The translations under genes were made by a program, and so were the position numbers. The notes beneath the pieces were generated by a model. That model did not search any database and was not told where the DNA came from. It saw nothing but the letters and a program-made list of their open reading frames with translations. Shown here in pieces: positions 33,165-41,430 of a stretch of 64,000 nucleotides of DNA (positions within the stretch are counted from its first letter, which is position 1; every line of letters begins with the position of its first letter). Origin of the DNA: an uncultured Acidobacteriota bacterium (lineage in GTDB: Bacteria; Acidobacteriota; JAAYUB01); the NCBI GenBank assembly GCA_937925645.1, contig CALAMB010000189.1:62001-126000 (forward strand), in the 5' to 3' direction.

Positions 33165-34384
33165 TCCCGAGCATCGATCTGATGGGCGGCCGAGCCGTCC
33201 AGCTTGTGGGCGGGCGCGACAAGGTGTTGGAACAGGGCGACGTCGAAGAGTTGGCCCGCCGATTCGGCGTGTACGGCGAGATCGCCGTGATCGACCTGGA
33301 TGCGGCGCTTGGCCGTGGCGACAACGGCGAACTGGTCCGGCGGCTGTGCCGTATCGCCCGCTGCCGCGTCGGCGGCGGCATTCGCGACGAGCGGTACGCC
33401 GCCGAACTGCTCCGCGCCGGGGCAGCCCGGCTGATCATCGGTACGGCCGCGGAAGAAGCACTCCTGACCCGGCTGCCCCGAGACCGGGTCCTGGTGGCCG
33501 TGGACCATGACCGCGGCCACGTGATGAGCCACGGTTGGCGTCAGGATACCGGCGAGTCGCCCGCCACACGCATCCGCCGGTTGGCCCCTTTCTGCGGCGG
33601 CTTTCTGGTGACGGGAATTCACCATGAAGGGCGGATGGAAGGATTCGCCATGGAAGAGATCCGGGAGTTGCGTGAGGCTGCCGGTCAACCCGTGACTTAC
33701 GCCGGCGGCGTCACGACAGCCGCCGAGGTGGCGGCGCTTGATCGGTTAGGTGTTGACGCCCAGGTGGGTATGGCCTTGTACACCGGCCGTCTGGACCCCA
33801 CCGAGGCGTTCCTCGCCTGTCTGGATTTTGACAAAGAAGGCGGACGCTTGCCGTGTGTGGTCCAAGACATCGCTGGCCGGGTGCGCATGGTCGCATGGCA
33901 GACTCCGGAAAGCCTGCGTGAGGCCTTTCGCACCGGACGCGGCGTATATTTTTCGCGCCGCCGCCAGAATTTGTGGACAAAGGGTGAAACCAGCGGCCAC
34001 GTCCAGCGGCTGGTCCGGGTTGGGCCCGATTGCGACCGGGATACGCTCCTGTTCACGGTGGATCAGGAAGGCCCGGCTTGCCATACCGGTTCGGCCGGAT
34101 GCTTCGGTTTGCTGGACTTCGCCACGGCGGACCTGGAGGCGGTGTTGCGCCAGCGTGTCCAAAACCCCGTCAACGGCAGCTACACCTGCCGCCTGCTGCG
34201 CGAGCGGGGCCTGCTGGCGGCCAAACTGCGCGAAGAGGTGGATGAAGTGATCGAGGCCGCCGGGCGGACGGACGACCTGGTGTGGGAATGCGCCGACGTT
34301 CTGTACTTTTTGTTGGTTCAGATGACGGCCGGTGGAATCAGTTTTAGCAACGTACTCAGTGAACTGGAACGACGGAGGAGGTAA
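33158..34384 (+). CDS. hisAIE: Trifunctional HisA-HisI-HisE fusion
   Basis: A 408-residue protein joining three consecutive-pathway enzymes. Residues 1-about 222 are HisA (ProFAR isomerase): MLIPSIDLMGGRAVQL, VAVDHDRG with the second catalytic Asp, and YAGGVTT. Residues about 225-320 are HisI (PRA-CH): VVQDIAGRVRMVAWQ, VYFSRRRQNLWTKGETSGH, metal Asps in DCDRDTLLF and Cys in ACHTGSAGCF. Residues about 325-408 are HisE (PRA-PH): NPVNGSYTCRLL, KLREEVDEVIEAA and ECADVLYFLLVQM. HisIE is a common fusion; adding HisA in front looks uncommon. No frameshift is needed. It would catalyse the second, third and fourth steps (PRA-PH, PRA-CH, then isomerase). The ATG overlaps the hisF stop. Confidence 0.94.
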   Translation: MLIPSIDLMGGRAVQLVGGRDKVLEQGDVEELARRFGVYGEIAVIDLDAALGRGDNGELVRRLCRIARCRVGGGIRDERYAAELLRAGAARLIIGTAAEEALLTRLPRDRVLVAVDHDRGHVMSHGWRQDTGESPATRIRRLAPFCGGFLVTGIHHEGRMEGFAMEEIRELREAAGQPVTYAGGVTTAAEVAALDRLGVDAQVGMALYTGRLDPTEAFLACLDFDKEGGRLPCVVQDIAGRVRMVAWQTPESLREAFRTGRGVYFSRRRQNLWTKGETSGHVQRLVRVGPDCDRDTLLFTVDQEGPACHTGSAGCFGLLDFATADLEAVLRQRVQNPVNGSYTCRLLRERGLLAAKLREEVDEVIEAAGRTDDLVWECADVLYFLLVQMTAGGISFSNVLSELERRRR

Positions 34385-34388
34385 TTGC

Positions 34389-35666
34389 ATGATGCGATCA
34401 GTGAATGTGGAAGAAGCTATGGAATGGGTTCGACAGTCTCGCCTGTCGGCTCCACCGCCGGAGGTTGCCCAGATATTGAACGATATCCGGCGCGACGGTG
34501 GCGATGCAGTGCACCGATGGGCCGGCCGTCTCGACGGCCACACCGGCGGCGGCTTTGAAGTGCCCCAAGAATCGGTGCAAGCCGCACGCGACGGCTTGGA
34601 CCGAGAGACCCGGGCCCAGTTGGAGGACGCAGCCCGAAGGATCCGGACCGTGGCCGCTCGCCAGCGGGAACTGTTCACTGATCTTTCGTTCGAACTGGAC
34701 GGCGTGGTCCTCGGCCACCGGGTGATACCTGTGGAGCGCGTGGCGTGCTACGCACCGGGGGGGCGTTACCCGTTGCCGTCGTCCGTGCTCATGGGCGTGA
34801 TCCCGGCGCGCGTGGCCGGAGTGAAGGAGATCGCCGTGCTGAGTCCGCGCATTCACCCCGTGACACTGGCGGCCGCGGCAATCGCCGGCGCCGACCGGGT
34901 GTTCAACATCGGCGGTGTGCAGGGCGTGGCCGCCGCCGCATGGGGTCTGGCCGGTCTGCCCCGGGTTGATTTGATTGTCGGCCCCGGCAACCGGTTCGTC
35001 ACGGCCGCCAAACAGGCGCTGTACGGCCAGGTCGGCATCGATTTCCCCGCCGGACCATCGGAACTGCTCATCATCGCCGATCGGACCGCCGATCCCGTCC
35101 TGCTGGCCGCCGACCTTCTGGCCCAGGCGGAGCACGACCCTGACGCGCTGCCCGTCCTGATCAGTCCGGACGAGGACCTGCTGGAGCGCGTGCGGCAGGA
35201 GCTGGCCGTCCAGATCGAGGCGATACCCGCCGCTTCACCGGCTCGGGTCAGCATGACCAACGGTTTGCTGGTGCGACTATCCAACTGGGGTGACGCGGTG
35301 GAGCTGGCTGACCGGATGGCGCCGGAACACCTGGAACTGGCCGGGCCAGAAGCCGAAGCGTTGGCTGACCGGTTGACCAACTATGGAAGCCTTTTCATCG
35401 GCTCCCTGTCAGCCGAGGTCTTCGGGGATTACGGATCGGGCACAAACCACATTTTGCCTACCAGCGGCGCCGCCCGGTTCACCGGCGGCGTGTGGGTCGG
35501 CACTTTTCTGCGTGTTCTGACCCGGCAGCGCGTGCGTGCCGACGGGTTGCCCGCACTGGCGCGCCTGGCCGAAGGTCTCGCTCGTGCCGAAGGCCTGCCT
35601 GCCCACGCCGCTGCCGCCCGGCTGCGCATCGAGCGAACCGCTAACAGCCACGGCTTCGTCCATTGA
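34389..35666 (+). CDS. hisD: Histidinol dehydrogenase
   Basis: The last step: a zinc enzyme oxidising histidinol to histidine with two NAD. A 425-residue protein. Motifs are CYAPGGRYPLPSSVLM, 'VDLIVGPGNRFVTAAKQALYG' and DFPAGPSELL. Zinc ligands are Gln and His in QAEHDP, Asp in GDYGSGTNHILPT and a C-terminal His in NSHG. GGAGGAGG precedes the ATG at 34389, which lies four bases after the hisAIE stop. It is the last gene of the his operon, and a convergent metallophosphoesterase gene starts its end 31 bases later. Confidence 0.96.
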   Translation: MMRSVNVEEAMEWVRQSRLSAPPPEVAQILNDIRRDGGDAVHRWAGRLDGHTGGGFEVPQESVQAARDGLDRETRAQLEDAARRIRTVAARQRELFTDLSFELDGVVLGHRVIPVERVACYAPGGRYPLPSSVLMGVIPARVAGVKEIAVLSPRIHPVTLAAAAIAGADRVFNIGGVQGVAAAAWGLAGLPRVDLIVGPGNRFVTAAKQALYGQVGIDFPAGPSELLIIADRTADPVLLAADLLAQAEHDPDALPVLISPDEDLLERVRQELAVQIEAIPAASPARVSMTNGLLVRLSNWGDAVELADRMAPEHLELAGPEAEALADRLTNYGSLFIGSLSAEVFGDYGSGTNHILPTSGAARFTGGVWVGTFLRVLTRQRVRADGLPALARLAEGLARAEGLPAHAAAARLRIERTANSHGFVH

Positions 35667-35697
35667 GAAAGTCGAACCTGTGTTGACCGTCACCTCG

Positions 35698-36372
35698 TCA
35701 CCGGGTGAACGGGAAGCGGCACTCGGCGGAAACACCGGCAGCCGAAATCTCCACCCATGCGTAGCCGCCGCGGACGAAAGGTCCGGGGTTCAGAATCCGG
35801 GTGTTCCCCATGGTGTCTTCACCGGCGGCTTCGTGTATGTGTCCGCACAGCAGCAGATCGGGGCCGTGCTCCTCGATCAGGCGGCGGACCGATCGGCTGC
35901 CGGCGTGAAGCCCCAGCCGAGTGCGGTCGACCCGTGTACCCCGCGGCGGCGTGTGGCTGATCATCAGCCGGAATTTGCATCCGGCGATGGCGCGGAGTGG
36001 AGCATCCAGTTGAAGGTAAATCTCCTCTTCACTGAGTTCAAAGGGCGTCGCGAAAGGTGTGGGCGCGGATGCGCCCAGTCCGGCCAGTCCCGCCTCACCC
36101 AGTGTGCGGTGGCGTCCGTGCAGGCTGATCCCCTCGTTCTCCAGCAGATCCAGCACGTCCGGATGGTCCACGTTTCCGGGTATCGCGAGGACGTGCGGAT
36201 TGATGCGTCGGAACGCATCCAGCATCCGAGCGGCTTGGTCGGCGTGGCCGAACCGGGTCAGGTCTCCCAACAGCAGCACCCAGTGGGCGGACGCGATGGT
36301 ATCGGCCAACTGCCCCAAGAATTCCAGCCGTTCGTGGATGTCGCTAACAGCCAAAATTTTGAGTGTGTCCAT
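35698..36372 (-). CDS. Calcineurin-like metallophosphoesterase
   Basis: A 224-residue protein with the full metallophosphoesterase set: VSDIHER (DxH), LLLGDLTRFG (GDxxx), IPGNVDHPD (GNxD variant), ISHTPP and CGHIHEAAG (GHxH). This resembles YfcE/Icc-type phosphodiesterases. The frame is open back to 36477, but the ATG at 36372 starts the conserved beta strand TLKILAVSDIH and has GGGAGG upstream. It is convergent to hisD. Since no histidinol-phosphate phosphatase is seen in the his cluster, a role there is conceivable but unsupported; HolPases are normally PHP or HAD proteins. Confidence 0.88.
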   Translation of the reverse strand: MDTLKILAVSDIHERLEFLGQLADTIASAHWVLLLGDLTRFGHADQAARMLDAFRRINPHVLAIPGNVDHPDVLDLLENEGISLHGRHRTLGEAGLAGLGASAPTPFATPFELSEEEIYLQLDAPLRAIAGCKFRLMISHTPPRGTRVDRTRLGLHAGSRSVRRLIEEHGPDLLLCGHIHEAAGEDTMGNTRILNPGPFVRGGYAWVEISAAGVSAECRFPFTR

Positions 36373-36535
36373 CGTCGCGAGCACCTCCCGGCTGAAGCCA
36401 ACGATTGCCATCATAGCAAACTCATCCGCACCACTCCACCCGTCCGAACCGACTATGATCCGATAATCGGTCGCCACAGCGGAAACACATTTACGATTTT
36501 GGGGGAATGTAATTGAAGCATATATAAAAAAGTGT

Positions 36536-36564
36536 TTGCCATATATCTAAAAAGAAATTAAAAT
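36536..36564 (+). promoter_or_regulatory. Sigma70-like promoter for the receiver-XRE regulator
   Basis: TTGCCA (36536-36541), a 17-base spacer, and TAAAAT (36559-36564) in an AT-rich stretch. The expected start is near 36571, about 44 bases before the ATG at 36615. The region 36373-36614 otherwise holds no recognised gene. Confidence 0.65.
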
Positions 36565-36614
36565 ACTGCAAGATCAAACTCCCGCAAACATGATTCAACT
36601 ACCGAGGATGCTTT

Positions 36615-37214
36615 ATGTTGAAGAAAGTGCGTATTTTAATTGTGGACGATGATCCGGATGTTTGTGAGTATCTTCACAAATTCCTGTCCAAAGACGGTTA
36701 TGACGTCACCACGGTCGCCAACCCGACCCAGGTGCTGGACGAGCTGAAAAACAAACCCTATCAGATCATCATCCTCGATCTGAAGATGCCCGGCATGTCC
36801 GGTGAAGAACTGTTGCGTCGGATTCGCGCCATTGACTCAGACATTTGCATCATCATTTACACCGGCTATCCCTCGGTGGATTCTGCCGTTGACACCATGA
36901 AACAGCAGGTGTTCGACTATATTAAAAAACCCTTCAACATCGATGATTTCCGAGCGGTGATCCGCAAAGCCATCGAGGAACGCGGCCTGATCATCACTCC
37001 CGAAGCACGCCTGAATCAGGAGATCGGCAATAAAATAAGGACCCTGCGCAAGAAGAAAAACTTGACGCTCAAGAAACTGGCGAACCGAACCGGATTATCA
37101 GTAAGCCTGATTTCCCAGATCGAACTGGCCAAGACCTCGGCGTCCGTGTCCACCCTCTACAAAATCGCTTCTGCGTTGGGAATCAAGATCGGATATTTTT
37201 TCAGCGATATTTAA
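36615..37214 (+). CDS. Response regulator with XRE-type helix-turn-helix output
   Basis: A 199-residue protein. The receiver domain (1-about 122) has IVDDD, phosphoacceptor Asp in IIILDLKMPGMSG, the Thr of IYTGY and the Lys of YIKKPF. The output domain (about 137-195) is a Cro/XRE helix-turn-helix: RTLRKKKNLTLKKLANRTG, then LSVSLISQIELAKTS as the recognition helix region. Receiver domains with an XRE output are much rarer than OmpR or NarL types. The start has GAGG eight bases upstream. The next gene encodes a kinase-like protein with its own promoter and operator, so this pair may be a two-component system in which this protein acts on the palindrome at 37309. Confidence 0.9.
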   Translation: MLKKVRILIVDDDPDVCEYLHKFLSKDGYDVTTVANPTQVLDELKNKPYQIIILDLKMPGMSGEELLRRIRAIDSDICIIIYTGYPSVDSAVDTMKQQVFDYIKKPFNIDDFRAVIRKAIEERGLIITPEARLNQEIGNKIRTLRKKKNLTLKKLANRTGLSVSLISQIELAKTSASVSTLYKIASALGIKIGYFFSDI

Positions 37215-37242
37215 GTCATCGGCTAAGATCACTGCTTTTTCG

Positions 37243-37268
37243 GCCGGTGGTTTTTTCCGCCGGCTTTT
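37243..37268 (+). terminator. Intrinsic terminator after the receiver-XRE gene
   Basis: The stem GCCGGTGG (37243-37250) with CCGCCGGC (37257-37264), one G-T wobble, and a TTTTTT loop is followed by TTTT. It separates the regulator transcript from the kinase-like gene. Confidence 0.75.
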
Positions 37269-37308
37269 CAGTTTCTGCCCATCGAGCGTCTCCCTGATTA
37301 AAAAAGCG

Positions 37309-37325
37309 TTGTAAACCGTTTACAA
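37309..37325. promoter_or_regulatory. Perfect palindromic operator TTGTAAAC-C-GTTTACAA
   Basis: Eight-base perfect arms around a single C. It covers the -35 box of the promoter at 37309-37337, so a bound dimer would block or reshape RNA polymerase binding. XRE regulators typically bind such dyads, and the adjacent regulator gene makes that protein the first candidate. Confidence 0.7.
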
Positions 37326-37337
37326 TCCGCATACAAT
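37309..37337 (+). promoter_or_regulatory. Promoter of the kinase-like gene
   Basis: -35 TTGTAA (37309-37314), a 17-base spacer, and -10 TACAAT (37332-37337). The predicted start is near 37344, very close to the first ATG at 37353, so translation may use the ATG at 37353 or the one at 37374. Confidence 0.65.
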
Positions 37338-37352
37338 TATTCCGGTCTTCAT

Positions 37353-38417
37353 ATGTCCCAAGCAGCGCTTCCCATGAGCATCGATTTGCTCTGCGGCCTC
37401 CTGCACCGGTCGGCGGGAATTTCCATCTTTTTGTTGGATAATGACTTCCAGGTGGTGTGGAAGAATTCTGAGGACGAGTGCCCGATCCAGCACGTTCCCC
37501 AGGCCGAGGGAACTTATCTTTACCGGACGATCCGGTCGACGGACGGCTGCTGTGTACTCAGTTCTCCTCCTGTTTCCGGCGACCCCGGCGTCTGCCAGCA
37601 ATATCACGAACACGCCGATGACCGGGAAACCGTTTATCACGTGACGATCTCTTCACGCCAGAAGAAAACGGGTGAAAAAACCGGCTATTTGGTGGTGCAG
37701 CAGGACATCACCCAATGGAAACAGCGGGATGAGCAGCGCTACCAGGATGCCAACCGCCAATATCTGCTGCATTTGGCGGGTGGTTTCGCCCACGAAATCA
37801 ACAATCCGCTGACCGTTCTCAGTGGCACGCTCCAGGAATACTCGCAGATGAACGGGCTGGACGAAGAGCGCCGGCAGGGTTTTCACACAATGGTCAAGGC
37901 CTGCAACCGGATCCGGGAGTTTGTCAACCGCATCCGCGCGTTGTCTGCCGAGGAGTCGGAAGACAACAATGCCACCGATGTAGCCACAATTTTCAATCGT
38001 GCCGCCGGGTATTTCCAGGAATTTTTCCGGATCAAGGATATTCACATCGCTTGGGATCTGCCGGATCACTGGCCCAACCCGGTCATGAATCCCGGCGTTC
38101 TGGCAAAAATCGTTTTCAACCTGCTGCACTATATCGCCGATTCCATCCGGCCCGGCGGGACAATCCGGATCGAAGTCCCCCCACCCAATGATCACCCCTA
38201 TCTGCAAGCCGTGTTCTCCAGCGACGCGTTCATCAGCCTGCCCCACAAGCTGAACAACATGTTTCTGTCGCCGGGGAACCCTTGCGAAGTGGACACCATA
38301 CACGCCCTGGGTCTAACCACGGTGCACAACCTGGTCAAGGGCCATCACGGGAACCTGCGCATCGAGCAGAAAGCGCCGCGCGGGATGGCTTTTTATCTGG
38401 AAATCCCTTTACGTTAA
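37353..38417 (+). CDS. Histidine-kinase-like sensor with degenerate ATPase domain
   Basis: A 354-residue cytoplasmic protein with no membrane helix. Residues about 10-125 look like a PAS sensor (AGISIFLLDNDFQVVWKN ... GYLVVQQDITQWKQRDEQ). The phosphoacceptor helix has GGFAHEINNPLTVLSGTLQE, a good H box. The following HATPase domain is poor. The N-box position reads NLLHYIADSI, with Tyr where the Mg-binding Asn is expected. No DxGxG box is evident, and the G2 region is ALGLTTVHNLVKGHHG. It may be a weak kinase, a phosphatase or a pseudokinase. Its gene follows the receiver-XRE regulator. The last nine bases overlap the convergent gene. Confidence 0.82.
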   Translation: MSQAALPMSIDLLCGLLHRSAGISIFLLDNDFQVVWKNSEDECPIQHVPQAEGTYLYRTIRSTDGCCVLSSPPVSGDPGVCQQYHEHADDRETVYHVTISSRQKKTGEKTGYLVVQQDITQWKQRDEQRYQDANRQYLLHLAGGFAHEINNPLTVLSGTLQEYSQMNGLDEERRQGFHTMVKACNRIREFVNRIRALSAEESEDNNATDVATIFNRAAGYFQEFFRIKDIHIAWDLPDHWPNPVMNPGVLAKIVFNLLHYIADSIRPGGTIRIEVPPPNDHPYLQAVFSSDAFISLPHKLNNMFLSPGNPCEVDTIHALGLTTVHNLVKGHHGNLRIEQKAPRGMAFYLEIPLR

Positions 38418-38726
38418 AAATGTGACTGGCTCGGTTGTGGGCTCGTAGGCGCTGAAATCCGGTATGTCCGGAAAGGCGCTGAGATGGGAGATCTTGGCGA
38501 ACGGGACGAACACCTGGGTTTTGGACAATTCCACCTCTCCCGTCCGTTTGTTGGTCAGCGGAAACTTGTCGTGCTCAAAAAAAATGCCATGTTCATCGAC
38601 GCCTGTCATTTTGACAAAAATTAACCGGGTCGGGCCGGGCGGTTCATAGCCGGCAATCACCAGGCTTTGGGTAAAACCGATATAGACAAAGCTGCCGACG
38701 AGCTGTGGGAGCGTCAGGATGTCCAT
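38409..38726 (-). CDS. Small hypothetical protein
   Basis: A 105-residue soluble protein, mostly beta-strand-like (FVYIGFTQSLVIAGYEPPG; TRLIFVKMTGVDEHGIFFEH). It has no signal peptide, cysteine or catalytic motif. It opens with MDILTLPQLVGSF after GAGGG upstream of the ATG. The 3' end overlaps the kinase-like gene by nine bases on the opposite strand. I recognise no family. The sequence is well balanced and protein-like, so it is a probable real gene. Confidence 0.6.
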   Translation of the reverse strand: MDILTLPQLVGSFVYIGFTQSLVIAGYEPPGPTRLIFVKMTGVDEHGIFFEHDKFPLTNKRTGEVELSKTQVFVPFAKISHLSAFPDIPDFSAYEPTTEPVTFLT

Positions 38727-38790
38727 GGCTCACCCTCCTGAGAACCGTTTGCGTCTATTGTAGCCGAGGGCTGACAGCCGGCCAAGCACT

Positions 38791-39693
38791 TTAGAGCGAC
38801 GCCCGCCGGAATCCTTCGCCCATGATCTCGTACACCTCGCTCACCATCACGAACGCCTCGGGGTCGTGATCGCGGACGATGTTCTTCAGGCGGGGCAGCT
38901 CGCGGGGCCGGATCACCACGAGAATGATGGGCCGGTCTTCGCCGGAATAGGCGCCGATGCCGTTGAGCAACGTGGCGCCGCGTCCCATCACCTGGAGGAT
39001 CTCGTCGGCGATCTCGCGGTACTTCCGGCTGATGATGAGGAACTTTTTCCCCTGGTTCATGCCCTGGATCAGAAAGTCAATGGTCTTGGAGTTCACGAAG
39101 ATGGCGATGATGGCGAACATCGCCATCTCGGCCCCGAACACGAATCCCGCCCCCACCGTGACGAGGGCGTCAATCATCATGAGGCTGCGCCCGATGGGAA
39201 TCTCGGTATATTTGTGGAGAATGCGGGCCAGAATATCGGTCCCGCCGGTGGAGGAATTTTTCAGAAATACCAGCGCCATTCCGGCGCCGGTCAGAATGTC
39301 GCCGAAGATGGTGGCGAGCAGGATGTTTTGGGTGATGCCCTGCTCGGCCAGATTGGGTCCCGCTCCCAGCAGGGGCGCCAGAAAATAGATCCCGTCAATC
39401 ATGAACGACAGCGCCACCGTAGTGACAGCCGATCGCAGCCCGAACTCCCGTCCCAACGTCATCATGGCGACCAGAAACAGCACGCCGTTGAACGCCAGCA
39501 TGGACAAGCCCACCGGTACGCCCAGCAAATGAAACAGGATCGTGGAGATCCCGCTGACTCCCCCGGCGGTGATCCGGTTCGGGATCAGAAACAGATCCAG
39601 TCCCAGAGCGACCAGGAAACAGCCGAAGATGATCGCCGCATAATCGACGACCGGCTGCATCCGCCCCAGTTTAACCAGTTTTTTCGCCACCAT
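38791..39693 (-). CDS. YitT family (DUF161/DUF2179) membrane protein
   Basis: A 300-residue protein. Five or six membrane helices occupy residues about 15-210 (YAAIIFGCFLVALGLDLFL, GVSGISTILFHLLGVPVGL and MFAIIAIFVNSKTIDFLI). A cytoplasmic C-terminal DUF2179 domain follows (KFLIISRKYREIADEILQVM, GRGATLLNGIGAYSGEDRPI). This is the standard YitT layout; the family is functionally unresolved. A GTG lies six codons upstream, but GAGGG eight bases before the ATG at 39693 supports the start given. The gene is monocistronic and divergent from the DUF72 gene. Confidence 0.92.
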   Translation of the reverse strand: MVAKKLVKLGRMQPVVDYAAIIFGCFLVALGLDLFLIPNRITAGGVSGISTILFHLLGVPVGLSMLAFNGVLFLVAMMTLGREFGLRSAVTTVALSFMIDGIYFLAPLLGAGPNLAEQGITQNILLATIFGDILTGAGMALVFLKNSSTGGTDILARILHKYTEIPIGRSLMMIDALVTVGAGFVFGAEMAMFAIIAIFVNSKTIDFLIQGMNQGKKFLIISRKYREIADEILQVMGRGATLLNGIGAYSGEDRPIILVVIRPRELPRLKNIVRDHDPEAFVMVSEVYEIMGEGFRRASL

Positions 39694-39783
39694 GACAACA
39701 ACCCTCGCCACAATGAGGGCCGGATTATATCATCGGCCGCCCCAATTTCAAGTTTGTCCGGAACCCCGTGTTAGAATAGTCGC

Positions 39784-40617
39784 ATGGCGGCCCGCTTCTT
39801 CATCGGTCCGGCCGGTTGGAGTTATGGCGACTGGGCCGGAACCGTCTATCCACCGGATATTATCCGACAGCACCAGCAGTTGTCCTGGCTCGCGCGTCAA
39901 TTCAATCTCGTTGAAATCAACACCAGTTTTTACCGCATCCCCTCACCGGCGATGGTGGACCGCTGGTTGCGCGCCGTGCGCGACCGGCCGGCTTTTCGCT
40001 TCACGATGAAGATGTTCCAAGGGATCACCCATGAACGCCGCCTGGACGCTGCCACTGTGGGCGCGTTCCGGAGCATCCTCAAGCCGCTGCACGGTGAGGA
40101 CCGTCTGGGAGACTTGCTTCTTCAGTTTCCGTGGTCGTTTCGGTGCGGTCCCCGGGAGAAAATTTTCCTTCGTCAAGTGCTGGACGCCTTTGCTGAATTC
40201 CCGCTGGCGGTGGAAGTCCGGCACGGGAGCTGGAACCAGGAGGCCTTCTTCGATTATCTGCACTCCCGCGCGGTCACGTTCTGCAACATCGACCAGCCGG
40301 TTATCGGAGAATCGATGGGTCTGCTTTCCCGGGTCACGGCCCCGACCGCCTATCTGCGCCTGCACGGCCGGAACCAGGCGGATTGGTTCCGGGCCGATGT
40401 CGGCGTGAACCAGCGCTATAACTACCTCTACGGTGAAGCCGAAATCTCTGCGCTGGCGGCGGCGGCGGCGGCCATGGGCCGTGAAGCGGACCAAGTCTAT
40501 ATCGTGACCAATAACCACTACCGCGGCAAGGCGATCGTGAACGCACTCCAGCTTTGTCGCCGACTGATACCCGCTTTTACACCCGTTTGGGAGCCGGATC
40601 CCGGGGCAATTCTTTAA
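39784..40617 (+). CDS. DUF72 family protein (YecE-like)
   Basis: A 277-residue barrel-like protein with the DUF72 signatures: FIGPAGWSYGDWAGTVYPP at the start, VEINTSFYRIPSPAMVDRWL, FRFTMKMFQGITHERR, LLLQFPWSF, VEVRHGSW, YLRLHGRN and VYIVTNNHYRGKAIVNALQL. The family resembles TIM-barrel nucleases or sugar-phosphate enzymes, but its activity is not established. No strong ribosome site precedes the ATG; a TAGAAT hexamer 12 bases upstream hints at a very short leader. The gene is divergent from yitT. Confidence 0.93.
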   Translation: MAARFFIGPAGWSYGDWAGTVYPPDIIRQHQQLSWLARQFNLVEINTSFYRIPSPAMVDRWLRAVRDRPAFRFTMKMFQGITHERRLDAATVGAFRSILKPLHGEDRLGDLLLQFPWSFRCGPREKIFLRQVLDAFAEFPLAVEVRHGSWNQEAFFDYLHSRAVTFCNIDQPVIGESMGLLSRVTAPTAYLRLHGRNQADWFRADVGVNQRYNYLYGEAEISALAAAAAAMGREADQVYIVTNNHYRGKAIVNALQLCRRLIPAFTPVWEPDPGAIL

Positions 40618-40648
40618 AACTTTTCACTCGCGTCCACCGTCTAATGGA

Positions 40649-41389
40649 ATGATGACTAGCATGATCCCGTTGGCACGTATTCTTTGCCCGGCCGTCTTTG
40701 TCTGGCTGATGGTGTGGTTCTGGCCCGCCTCCGCTTCAGCTCAGGGTGAGACACGCGAGTTGATCCCGGCGGTGACACGCGAGGCGAGTCTGCCGACACT
40801 GGCCATCAAGGCCGATTTTCACCTCGGCAAAACCTGGCACGAGACGCTGCAGCCATTTCCGGCCCTGGAGAAGCGGCTGTTAGTCGTCAATCTGACCATC
40901 ACCAACACGAGCGACCGACCGCAAAGCCTCTATCTCGACGAGGTCTGGCTATACCTGCATGGCGAAGACCAGCGGATCAGCCGCGTGCACGCGGAAGAAC
41001 TGGGTCCGCAGGTCTTCATCTCCCCTCAACAAATCTTCTCCGACCCCGACGCCGGCCGGCAATCGCGAGTTCAAACGGCCGCTCCCGGCCCGGTGTACCG
41101 AGACGGCCAGGTGCTGGTCAACCCGACCAACAATTCGGGCGTCATGGTGGATCTTGGTCGAACCAAGGACCAGACGTCCGCCATTTCCCTGCAGAAATTC
41201 GTTCTGGCTCTGTTCGAAAAAGAATTCAGCGCCTCCTATTTGAAACCGGGCCAGCTCGCGAACGGCTTGTTGTACTTTTACCTGCCGTGGGAAATGGATT
41301 CGTTCGCGGGGATGACGTTCCACCTGGACGAGATACTGGGAGGAACCGAACAGTTGCAAATGGACATCGCCGCGTCCCCGGCCCCCTGA
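40649..41389 (+). CDS. Secreted hypothetical protein
   Basis: A 246-residue protein with a signal peptide (LARILCPAVFVWLMVWFW, cleavage near SASAQG). The mature domain looks like an Ig-type beta sandwich: LLVVNLTITNTSDRPQSLYLDEVWLYL, then YLPWEMDSFAGMTFHL. This is reminiscent of DUF4352-like extracytoplasmic domains. Two ATGs, at 40649 and 40661, could start it; neither has a clear ribosome site. No enzymatic motif. It precedes the retropepsin-like gene by more than 200 bases, so co-transcription is uncertain. Confidence 0.65.
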   Translation: MMTSMIPLARILCPAVFVWLMVWFWPASASAQGETRELIPAVTREASLPTLAIKADFHLGKTWHETLQPFPALEKRLLVVNLTITNTSDRPQSLYLDEVWLYLHGEDQRISRVHAEELGPQVFISPQQIFSDPDAGRQSRVQTAAPGPVYRDGQVLVNPTNNSGVMVDLGRTKDQTSAISLQKFVLALFEKEFSASYLKPGQLANGLLYFYLPWEMDSFAGMTFHLDEILGGTEQLQMDIAASPAP

Positions 41390-41430
41390 CACCCCGGTTC
41401 CGACCGCTGCCCGCCAGGCGGCGCGTCCGC

